Part shown: positions 53,216-64,000 of the stretch, in pieces
Position numbering within the stretch: the stretch's first letter is position 1
How the letters are laid out: every line of letters starts with the position of its first letter
Assembly: GCA_030998225.1 (NCBI GenBank)
Contig: JAPYXD010000308.1
Coordinates: forward strand, 4,970,001 to 5,034,000
DNA length: 64,000 nucleotides
Source of the DNA: Diplolepis rosae
Taxonomy: Eukaryota; Arthropoda; Insecta; Hymenoptera; Diplolepididae
Direction of reading: 5' to 3'
Made by a program: the position numbers and the translations under genes
Notes under the pieces: model-generated
The model's input: the letters and a program-made list of their open reading frames with translations, nothing else
Databases searched by the model: none
What the model was told of the DNA's origin: nothing

Positions 53216-56200
53216 GTACTTTCAACTTAACGATTTTTAAGTCGTCAACTGCGCAGTAAAGAAAAAGAATAGATCCTGGTAGAAACCTATTTCCGTATTT
53301 TAATTTTTGGGTCCATATGTCAGGTAGGAACCGGGTTGGGCTGGGTAGCAGATGTACTTTCACCTAAACGATTTGCAAGTCGACAACTGCCTTTTAAAAA
53401 ACGGACTAGATTTGGGGAGTAACTTATTTCCGTATTTTAATTTTTGGGTCCATATGTCAGGTAGGAACCGGATGGGCTGCGTATTAGATGTAATTTCACC
53501 TTAAAAATGTGCAAGCCGACAACTGCCTTTTAGAAAAAGGACTGGATCCGGGAAGATACTTATTTTCGTATTTCAATTTCTGGATCAATATGTCAGGGAG
53601 GAACCGGGTTGGGTTTGGTAGCAGATGTACTTTCACCTAAACGATTTGCAAGTCGACAACTGCCTTTTAAAAAACGGAGTAGCTACGGGTAGAAACTTAT
53701 TCCCGTATTTCGATTTCTGGATCCATATGTCAGGTAGGAACTTGGATGGGCTGGGAGCAGATGTACTTCCACCTTAACGATTTGCAAGTCGACAACTGCA
53801 TTTTAAAAAACGGACTAGATCTGGGGAGTAACTTCTTTCCGTATTTTAATTTCTGGATCCATATACCAGGTACGAACCGGGTTGGGCTGGGTAGCAGATG
53901 TAGTTTCACCTTAACAATTTACAAGATAACTGCCTTCTAGAAAGTAGAAAGGATCCTTGAAGATACATATATTCGCATTTCAATTTCTGGGTCCATATGT
54001 CAGGTAGGAACTTGGATGGGCTGGGAGCAGATGTGCTTCCACCTTAACGATTTGCAAGTCGACAACTGCCCTTTAAAGAACGGACTAGATCTGGGGAGTA
54101 ACTTATTTTCCTATTTTAATTTCTGGATCCATATGTCAGGTAGGAACCGGGTTGGGCTTGGTAGCAGATCTACTTTTACCTGAACAATGTGCAAGTCGTC
54201 AACTGCCTTTTAAAAAAAGAATAGAAACTGGTAGAAACGTATTTCCGTATTTTAATTTCTGGATCCATATGCCAGGTAGGAACCGGGTTGGGCTGGGTAG
54301 CAGATGTACTTTCACCTTAACAATGTGCAAGCCGACAGCTGACTTTTAAAAAAGAAACAAGATCCGGGTAGAAACATATTTTCGTATTTTAATTTTTTGG
54401 TCCATATGTCAGGTAGGACGCAGATGGGCCGAGTTGCAGATGTACTTTCACCTTAACAATTTACAAGATAACTGCCTTTTAGAAAGTAGAAAGGATCCTT
54501 GAAGATACATATATTCGTATTTCAATTTCTGCGTCCATATGTCAGGTAGGAACTTGGATGGGCTGGGAGCAGATGTGCATCCACCTTAACGATTTGCAAG
54601 TCGACAACTGCCTTTCAAAAAACGGACTAGATCTGGGGACTAACTTGTTTCCGTATTTTAATTTCTGGATCCATATACCAGATAGGAACTGGGTAGGGAC
54701 GAGTAGCAGATGTACTTTCACGTTAAAAATTTGCAAGTCGACAACTGCATTTTAAAAAACGGACTAGATTTGGGGAGTAACTTATTTCCGTATTTTAATT
54801 TCTGGATCCATATGTCAGGTAGGAACCGGGTTGGGCTGGGTAGCAGATGTACTTTCACCTAAACGATTTGCAAGTCGACAACTGCCTTTTAAAAAACGGA
54901 GTAGCTACGGGTAGAAACTTATTCCCGTATTTCGATTTCTGGATCCATATGTCAGGTAGGAACTTGGATGGGCTGGGAGCAGATGTACTTTTACCTTAAC
55001 AATGTGCAAGTCGTCAACTGCCTTTTAAAAAAAAGAATAGAAACTGGTAGAAACGTATTTCCGTATTTTAATTTCGGGATCCATATGGCAGGTAGGAACC
55101 GGGTTGGGCTGGGTAGCAGATGGACTTTCACCTTAACAATGTGCAAGCCGTCAGCTGACTTTTAAAAAAGAAACAAGATCCGGGTAGAAACATATTTTCG
55201 AATTTTAATTTTATGGTCCATATGTCAGGTAGGACGCGGATGGGCTGGGTAGTAGATGAACTTTCACCTTAACGATTTGCAAGTCGAAAACTGCCTTTTA
55301 TAAAACGTTCAGGATCCGGGAAGATACATATATTCCCATTTTAAATTTTGGATCCATATGTCAGGTAGAAACTTGGATGGGCTGGGAGCAGATGTACTTC
55401 CACCTTTACGATTTGCAAGTCGACAACTCCCTTTTAAAAAACGGATTAGATCTGGGGAGTAACTTATTTCCGTATTATAATTTCTGGGTCCATATGTCAG
55501 GTAGGAACTGGATAGCGACGAGTAGCAGATATACTTTCACGATAAAAATTTGCAAGTCGAAAACTGCCTTTTAGAAAAAGGACAGGAGCCGGTAAGATAC
55601 ATGTATTCGCATTTTAATTTTTGGATCCATATGTCAGGTAGAAACTTGGATGGGCTGGGAGCGGATGTACTTCCACCTTAACGATTTGCAAGTCGACAAC
55701 TGCCTGTTAAAAAACGGACTAGATATGGGGAGTAACTTATTTCCGTATTTTAATTGCTGGATCCATATGTCAGGTAGAAACTGGGTAGGGACGAGTAGCA
55801 GATGTTCTTTCATGTTAAATATTTGCAAGTCGACAACTGCATTTTAAAAAACGGACTAGATCTGGGGTGTATCTTATTTCCGTATTTTAATTTCTGGATC
55901 CATATGTCAGGTAGGAACCGTGTTGGGCTGGGTAGCAGATGTACTTTCATCTTAACAATGTGCATGCCGACAGCTGACTTTTAAAAAAGAAACAAGATCC
56001 GGGTAGAAACATATTTCCGTATTTTAATTACTGGATCCATTTGTCAGGTAGGAACCGGGTTGGGCTGGGTAGCAGATGTATTTTCACCTAAACGATTTGC
56101 AAGTCCACAACTGCCTTTTAAAAAACGGAGTAGCTACGGGTAGAAACTTATTCCCGTATTTCGATTTCTGGATCCATATGTCAGGTAGGAACTTGGATGG

Positions 56201-56389
56201 GCTGGGAGCAGATGTACTTCCACCTTTACGATTTGCAAGTCGACAAATCCCTTTTAAAAAACGGACTAGATCTGGGAAGTAACTTATTTCCGTATTTTAA
56301 TTTCTGGATCCATATGTCAGGTAGGAACTTGGATGGGCTGGGAGCAGATGTGCTTCCACCTTAACGATTTGCAAGTCGTCAACTGCCTT

Positions 56390-56935
56390 TTAAAAAACGG
56401 AGTAGCTACGGGTAGAAACTTATTCCCGTATTTCGATTTCTGGGTCCATATGTCAGGTAGGAACTTGGATGGGCTGGGAGCAGATGTGCTTCCACCTTAA
56501 CGATTTGCAAGTCGACAACTGCCATTTAAATACGGACTAGATCTGGGGAGTACCTTATTTTCCTATTTTAATTTCTGGATCCATATGTCAGGTAGGAACC
56601 GGGTTGGGCTGGGTAGCAGATGTACTTTCACCTAAACGATTTGCAAGTCGACAACTGCCTTTTAAAAAACGGAGTAGCTACGGGTAGAAACTTATTCCCG
56701 TATTTCGATTTCTGGGTCCATATGTCAGGTAGGAACTTGGATGGGCTGGGAGCAGATGTGCTTCCACCTTAACGATTTGCAATTCGACAACTGCCTTTTA
56801 AAAAACGGAGTAGCTACGGGTAGAAACTTATTCCCGTATTTCGATTTCTGGGTCCATATGTCAGGTAGGAACTTGGATGGGCTGGGAGCAGATGTGCTTC
56901 CACCTTAACGATTTGCAAGTCGACAACTGCCCTTT
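56390..56935. repeat. Local triplicate of the 'gagtagctacgggtag' satellite variant
   Basis: The variant gagtagctacgggtagaaac with a following tttcgatttctgg recurs at about 56400, 56669 and 56810, and again at 58566 and 58836, with almost no differences. It also occurs earlier (46712, 47662, 52032, 53670, 54893, 56121). This fits spread by unequal exchange. Confidence 0.75.
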
Positions 56936-59900
56936 AAATACGGACTAGATCTGGGGAGTACCTTATTTTCCTATTTTAATTTCTGGATCCACATGTCAGG
57001 TAGGAACCGGGTTGGGCTTGGTAGCAGATCTACTTTTACCTGAACAATGTGCAAGTCGACAACTCCCTTTTAAAAAAAGAATAGAAACTGGTAGAAACGT
57101 ATTTCCGTATTTTAATTTCTGGATCCATATGCCAGGTAGGAACCGGGTTGGGCTGGGTAGCAGATGGACTTTCACGTTAACAATGTGCAAGCCGTCAGCT
57201 GACTTTTAAAAAAGAAACAAGATCCGGGTAGAAACATATTTTCGAATTTTAATTTTATGGTCCATATGTCAGGTAGGACGCGGATGGGCTGGGTAGCAGA
57301 TGAACTTTTACCTTAACGATTTGCAAGTCGAAAACTGCCTTTTAGAAAACGTACAGGATCCGGGAAGATACATATATTCCCATTTTAAATTTTGGATCCA
57401 TATGTCAGGTAGAAACTTGGATGGGCTGGGAGCAGATGTACTTCCACCTTTTCGATTTGCAAGTCGACAACTCCCTTTTATAAAACGGATTAGATCTGGG
57501 GAGTAACTTATTTCCGTATTATAATTTCTGGGTCCATATGTCAGGTAGGAACTGGATAGCGACGAGTAGCAGATATACTTTCACGATAAAAATTTGCAAG
57601 TCGAAAACTGCCTTTTAGAAAAAGGACAGGAGCCGGTAAGATACATGTATTCGCATTTTAATTTTTGGATCCATATGTCAGGTATAAACTTGGATGGGCT
57701 GGGAGCGGATGTACTTCCACCTTAACGATTTGCAAGTCGACAACTGCCTGTTAAAAAACGGACTAGATATGGGGAGTAACTTATTTCCGTATTTTAATTT
57801 CTGGATCCATATGTCAGGTAGAAACTGGGTAGGGACGAGTAGCAGATGTACTTTCACATTAACAATTTACAAGATAACTTCCTTTTAGAAAGTAGAAAGT
57901 ATCCTTGAAGATATATATATTCGAATTTCAATTTCTGGATCCATATGTCAGGTAGGAACTTGGATGGGCTGGGAGCAGATGTACTTCCACCTTTACGATT
58001 TGCAAGTCGACAACTGCCCTTTAAAAACGGACTAGATCTGGGGAGTAACTTATTTCCGTATTTTAATATCTGGATCCATATGTCAGGTAGAAACTGGGTT
58101 GGGCTGGGTAGCAGATGTACTTTCACCTTAAGAATTTACAGGATAACTGCCTTTTAGAAAGTAGAAAGGATCCTTGAAGATACATATATTCGCATTTTAA
58201 TTTTTGGATCCTTATGTCAGGTAGGAACGTGGATAGGCTGGGAACAAATGTACTTTCACCTTAACAATTTACAAGATAACTGCCTTTTAGAAAGTAGAAA
58301 TGATCCTTGAAGATACATATATTCGGATTTCAATTTCTACGTCCATATGTCAGGTAGGAACTTGGATGGGCTGGGAGCAGATGTGCTTCCACCTAAACGA
58401 TTTGCAAGTCGACAACTGCCCTTTAAAAACGGACTAGATCTGGGGAGTAACTTTTTTCCGTATTTCAATTTCTGGGTCCATATGTCAGGTAGGAACTTAG
58501 ATGGGCTGGGTAGCAGATGTACTTTCACCTTAACTATTTGCAAGTCGACAACTGCCTTTTAAAAAACGGAGTAGCTACGGGTAGAAACTTATTCCCGTAT
58601 TTCGATTTCTGGGTCCATATGTCAGGTAGGAACTTGGATGGGCTGGGAGCAGATGTGCTTCCACCTTAACGATTTGCAAGTCGACAACTGCCCTTTAAAT
58701 ACGGACTAGATCTGGGGAGTACCTTATTTTCGTATTTCAATTTCTGGATCCATATGTCAGGTAGGAACCGGGTTGGGCTGGGTAGCAGATGTACTTTCAC
58801 CTAAACGATTTGCAAGTCGACAACTGCCTTTTAAAAAACGGAGTAGCTACGGGTAGAAACTTATTCCCGTATTTCGATTTCTGGGTCCATATGTCAGGTA
58901 GGAACTTGGATGGGCTGGGAGCAGATGTGCTTCCACCTTAACGATTTGCAAGTCGACAACTGCCCTTTAAATACGGACTAGATCTGGGGAGTAACTTATT
59001 TTCCTATTTTAATTTCTGGATCCATATGTCAGGTAGGAACCGGGTTGGGCTTGGTAGCAGATCTACTTTTACCTGAACAATGTGCAAGTCGTCAACTGCC
59101 TTTTAAAAAAAAGAATAGAAACTGGTAGAAACGTATTTCCGTATTTAAATTTCTGGATCCATATGCCAGGTAGGAACCGGGTTGGGCTGGGTAGCAGATG
59201 GACTTTCACCTTAACAATGTGCAAGCCGTCAGCTGACTTTTAAAAAAGAAACAAGATCCGGGTAGAAACATATTTTCGAATTTTAATTTTATGGTCCATA
59301 TGTCAGGTAGGACGCGGATGGGCTGGGTAGTAGATGAACTTTCACCTTAACGATTTGCGAGTCGAAAACTGCCTTTTAGAAAACGTACAGGATCCGGGAA
59401 GATACATATATTCCCATTTTAAATTTTGGATCCATATGTCAGGTAGAAACTTGGATGGGCTGGGAGCAGATGTACTACCTCCTTTTCTATTTGCATGCCG
59501 ACAACTCCCTTTTATAAAACGGATTAGATCTGGGGAGTAACTTATTTCCGTATTATAATTTCTGGGTCCATATGTCAGGTAGGAACTGGATAGCGACGAG
59601 TAGCAGATATACTTTCACGATAAAAATTTGCAAGTCGAAAACTGCCTTTTAGAAAACGTACAGGATCCGGGAAGATACATATATTCGCATTTTAATTTCT
59701 GGATCCATATGTCAGGTAGGAACTTGGATGGGCTGGGAGCAGATGTACTTCCACCTTAACGATATGCAAGTCGACAACTGCCCTTTAAAAAAGGACTATA
59801 TCTGGGGAGTAACTTATTTCCGTATTTTAATTTCTGGATCCATATGTCAGGTACGAACTGGGTTGGGCTGGGTAGCAGATGTACTTTCACCTTAAGAATT

Positions 59901-62900
59901 TACAGGATAACTGCCTTTTAGAAAGTAGAAAGGATCCTTGGAGATACATATATTCGCATTTTAATTTTTGGATCCATATGTCAGGTAGGAACGTGGATAG
60001 GCTGGGAACAAATGTACTTTCACCTTAACAATTTACAAGATAACTGCCTTTTAGAAAGTAGAAAGGATCCTTGAAGATACATATATTCGAATTTCAATTT
60101 CTACGTCCATATGTCAGGTAGGAACTTGGATGGGCTGGGAGCAGATGTGCTTCCACCTTAACGATTTGCAAGTCGACAACTGCCTTTCAAATAACGGACT
60201 AGATCTGGGGAGTAACTTTTTTCCGTATTTCAATTTCTGCGTCCATATTTCAGGTGGGAACTTAGATGGGCTGGGTAGCAGATGTACTTTCACCTTAATA
60301 ATGTGCAAGCCGACAACCTGCCTTTTAGAAAACGGACAGGCTCCGGTAAGATACATATATTCGCATTTCAATTTCTGGGTCCATATGTCAGGTAGGAACT
60401 TGGATGGGCTGGGAGCAGATGTACTTCCACCTTTACGATTTGCAAGTCGACAACTGCCCTTTAAAAACGGACTAGATCTGGGGAGTAACTTGTTTCCGTA
60501 TTTCAATTTCTGGGTCCATATTTCAGGTGGGAACTTAGATGGGCTGGGTAGCAGATGTACTTTCACCTTAATAATGTGCAAGCCGACAACTGCCTTTTAG
60601 AAAACGGAGAGGCTCCGGGAAGATACATATATATTCAAATTTTAATTTCTGGGTCCATATGTCAGGTAGGAACTTGGATGGGCTGGGAGCAGATGTACTT
60701 CCACCTTTACGATTTGCAAGTCGACAACTGCCTTTTAAAGAACGGACTAGACCTGGGGAGTAACTTATTTCCGTATTTTAATTTTTGGGTCCATATGTCA
60801 GGTAGGAACCGGGTTGGGCTGGGTAGCAGATGTAATTTCACCTTAACAATGTGCAAGCCGACAGTTGACTTATAAAAACGAAACAAGATCCGGGTAGAAA
60901 CATATTTTCGAATTTTAATTTTTTGGTCCATATGTCAGGTAGGACGCGGATGGGCTGGGTAGTAGATGAACTTTCACCTTAACGATTTGCGAGTCCAAAA
61001 CTGCCTTTTAGAAAACGAACAGGAGCCGGTATAATACCTATATTGGCATTTCAATTTCTGGGTCCTTATGTGAGGTAGGAACTTGAATGGGCTGGGAAGC
61101 AGATGTACTTTCACCTTAATAATGTGCAAGCCGACAACTGCCTTTTAAAAAACGGACTAGATCTGGGGAGTAACTTATTTCCGTATTATAATTTCTGGGT
61201 CGATTTGTCCGGTAGGAACGCGGATGGGCTGGGTAGCAGATGTACTTTCAAACTAACAATGTGCAAGTCGACAAATGCCTTTCAGAAAACGGACAGGATC
61301 CGGTAAGATACATATATTGGCATTTTAATTTCTGGATCCATATGTCAGGTAGGAACTTGGATGGGCTGGGAGCAGATGTACAGCCACCTTAACGATTTGC
61401 ATGACGACAACTGCCTTTTAAAGAACGGACTAGATCTGGGGAGTAACTTATTTTCCTATTTTAATTTTTGGGTCCACATGTCAGGTAGGAACCGGGTTGG
61501 GCTGGGTAGCAGATGGACTTTCACCTTAACAATGTGCAAGCCGACAGCTGACTTTTAAAAAAGAAACAAGATCCGGGTAGAAACATATTTTCGAATTTTA
61601 ATTTTATGGTCCATATGTCAGGTAGGACGCGGATGTGCTGGGTAGAAGATGAAATTTCACCTTAACGATTTGCGAGTCGAAAACTGCCTTTTCGAAAACG
61701 TACAGGATCCGGGAAGATACATATATTCCCATTTTAAATTTTGGATCCATATGTCAGGTAGAAACTTGGATTTGCAAGTCGACAACTGCCTGTTAAAAAA
61801 GGACTATATCTGGGGAGTAACTTATTTCCGTATTATAATTTCTGGATCCATATGTCAGGTAGGAGCTGGGTAGGGACGAGTAGCAGATGTACTTTCACAT
61901 TAACAATGTGCAAGCCGACAGCTGACTTATAAAAAAGAAACAAGATCCGGGTAGAAACATATTTTCGAATTTTAATTTTTTGGTCCATATGTCATGTAGG
62001 AACTTGGATGGGCTGGGAGCAGATGTACTTCCACCGTTACGATTTGCAAGTCGACAACTGCCCTTTAAAAACGGACTAGATCTGGGGAGTAACTTGTTTC
62101 CGTATTTCAATTTCTGGGTCCATATTTCAGGTGGGAACTTAGATGGGCTGGGTGCAGATGTACTTTCACCTTAATAATGTGCAAGCCGACAACTGCCTTT
62201 AAAAAACGGACAGGCTCCGGGAAGATACATATATTCACATTTTAATTTCTAGGTCCATATGTCAGGTAGGAACTTGGATGGGCTGGGAGCAGATGTACTT
62301 CCACCTTAACGATTTACAAGTCGACAACTGCCTGTTAAAAAGCGGACTTGATCGCGGGGGTAACTTATTTCCGTATTTTAATATCTGGATTCATATGTCA
62401 GGTAGGAACTGGGTAGCGACGAGTAGCAGATGTACTTTCAGGTTAAAAATTTGCAAGTCGACAACTGCATTTTAAAAAACGGACTAGATCTGGGGAGTAA
62501 CTTGTTTCCGTATTTTAATTTCTGGATCCATATACCAGGTAGGAACCGGGTTGGGCTGGGTAGCAGATGTACTTTCACCTTAACAATGTCAAAGCCGATA
62601 GCTGACTTTCAAAAAGAAACAAGATCCGGGTAGAAACATATTTTCGTATTTTAATGTTTTGGTCCATATGTCAGGTAGTACGCGGATGGGCCGAGTTGCA
62701 GATGTACTTTCACCTTCATAATGTGAAAGCCGACAACTGCCTTTTAGAAAACGGACAGGCTCCGGGAAGATACATATATTCACATTTTAATTTCTGGGTC
62801 CATATGTCATGTAGGAACTTGGATGGGCAGGGAGCAGATGTACTTCCACCTTTACGATTTGCAAGTCGACAACTGCCCTTTAAAAACGGACTAGATCTGG

Positions 62901-64000
62901 GGAGTAACTTGTTTCCGTATTTCAATTTCTGGGTCCATATTTCAGGTGGGAACTTAGATGGGCTGGGTAGCAGATGTACTTTCACCTTAATAATGTGCAA
63001 GCCGACAACTGCCTTTTAGAAAACGGACAGTCTCCGGTTAGATACATATATTCGCATTTTAATTTCTGGGTCCATATGTCAGGTAGGAACTTGGATGGGC
63101 TGGGAGCAGATGTACTTCCACCTTTACGATTTGCAAGTCGACAAATCCCTTTAAAAACGGACTAGATCTGGGGAGTAACTTGTTTCCGTATTTCAATTTC
63201 TGGGTCCATATTTCAGGTGGAAACTTAGATGGGCTGGGTAGCAGATGTACTTTCACCTTAATAATGTGCAAGCCGACAACTGCCTTTTAGAAAACGGAGA
63301 GGCTCCGGGAAGATACATATATATTCAAATTTTAATTTCTGGGTCCATATGTCAGGTAGGAACTTGGATGGGCTGGGAGCAGATGTACTTCCACCTTTAC
63401 GATTTGCAAGTCGACAACTCCCTTTTAAAAAACGGACTAGATCTGGGAAGTAACTAATTTCCGTATTTTAATTTCTGAATCCATATGGCAGGTAGGAACT
63501 GGGTAGGGACAAGCAGCTGATGTACTTTCAAGATAAAAATTTGCAAGTCGACAACTGCATTTTAAAAAACGGACTAGATCCGGGGAGTGACTTATTACCG
63601 TATTTTAATTTCTGGATCCATATGTCAGGTAGGAACTGGGTAGCGAAGAGTAGCAGATGTACTTTCACGTTAAAAATTTGCAAATCGACAACTGCCCTTT
63701 AAAAACGGACTAGATCTGGGGAGTAACTTGTTTCCGTATTTAAATTTCTGGGTCCATATTTCAGGTGGAAACTTAGATGGGCTGGGTAGCAGATGTACTT
63801 TCACCTTAATAATGTGCAAGCCGACAACTGCCTTTTAGAAAACGGACAGGCTCCGGTTAGATACATATATTCGCATTTCAATTTCTGGGTCCATATGTCA
63901 GGTAGGAACTTGGATGGGCTGGGAGCAGATGTACTTCCACCTTTACGATTTGCAAGTCGACAACTGCCCTTTAAAAACGGACTAGATCTGGGGAGTAACT

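Larger units (their letters stand above)
43421..64000. repeat. Satellite array, 137-bp monomer, about 150 copies, continues past the window
   Basis: Successive ggatcc words start at 47164, 47301, 47438 and 47575, an exact 137-bp step. The core words are (g)gatccatatgtcaggtagg, gggctgggtagcagatgtac, caagtcgacaactgcc and (t/c)cgtatttcaattt. At least two monomer classes alternate. One has cttggatgggctgggagcag and gatctggggagtaac. The other has accgggttgggctgggtagc and aacggacaggatccgg with gatacatatattcgc. All monomers face one way. Frames of 60-156 codons on both strands arise because stops are rare in some phases; 137 is not a multiple of 3 and the frames have no independent support. Location at or near a centromere is inferred. 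Confidence 0.95.

Noticed and set aside
60114..60600. Open frames of 155 and 156 codons on opposite strands of the satellite
   Set aside because: They arise from low stop density in the 137-bp monomer. 137 is not a multiple of 3, so translation cycles through frames each monomer, and both strands give similar lengths. No start context or independent support.
43421..64000. CRISPR-like array
   Set aside because: Whole monomers repeat without unique spacers, the unit is 137 bp, and the context is eukaryotic. This is satellite DNA.

Overview
The window is AT-rich repeat DNA from an arthropod genome. The transposon mix (mariner, BEL/Pao, an R1/jockey-like LINE, an env-bearing Ty3/gypsy errantivirus, hAT and piggyBac-type foldbacks) points to an insect. 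The order cannot be fixed from this sequence. I see no conserved single-copy host gene, and almost every supported feature is a mobile element, a remnant of one, or satellite DNA.

Layout. 0.3-4.1 kb is a hAT-type foldback element with a TA-flanked palindromic MITE nested in one arm. 4.7-7.4 kb holds two dead mariner copies. 7.5-10.1 kb is a decayed BEL/Pao pol on the minus strand. 10.1-11.3 kb is a GC-rich island with CCAAT-containing 145-147 bp tandem repeats. A third mariner remnant lies at 12.6 kb, a duplicated tRNA-derived SINE-like unit at 13.2-13.9 kb, and a TA-flanked TIR element at 14.7-15.8 kb. 15,967-23,443 is one 7.5-kb hAT foldback with a perfect 8-bp target duplication. It carries a TTAA-flanked piggyBac-type palindrome, a deleted Tc1-like transposon and another insertion. 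23.8-25.1 kb is a mariner with an intact 349-residue transposase, followed by a LINE fragment.

25,645-42,750 is a near-complete errantivirus-like retrotransposon on the minus strand, and it is the most unusual object here. In its sense direction it reads: truncated 5' LTR, tRNA-Leu primer site, duplicated leader module, a retropepsin paralogue that has lost the DTG motif, gag, an AAATTTA -1 frameshift site, pol, a small ORF joining a double-stranded-RNA-binding domain to a CCHC knuckle, env, a 109-codon ORF, polypurine tract and 3' LTR. Pol has a 438-residue acidic insertion between RNase H and integrase that ends at an in-frame UGA. Antisense to the element, next to the 3' LTR, lies a 225-codon ORF followed by exon-like blocks with good splice signals. 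The two LTRs are almost identical, so the insertion is recent.

A mariner deletion derivative joins the retroelement to a satellite array with a 137-bp monomer, which fills 43.4 kb to the window end (about 150 monomers). It shows recurring multi-monomer blocks, suggesting (peri)centromeric heterochromatin.

The dsRBD/CCHC ORF, the pre-gag protease-like ORF and the antisense gene are the best candidates for a previously undescribed system: a retroelement with accessory proteins that may act on dsRNA or small-RNA defence. Those functions are inferred from domains and position only.
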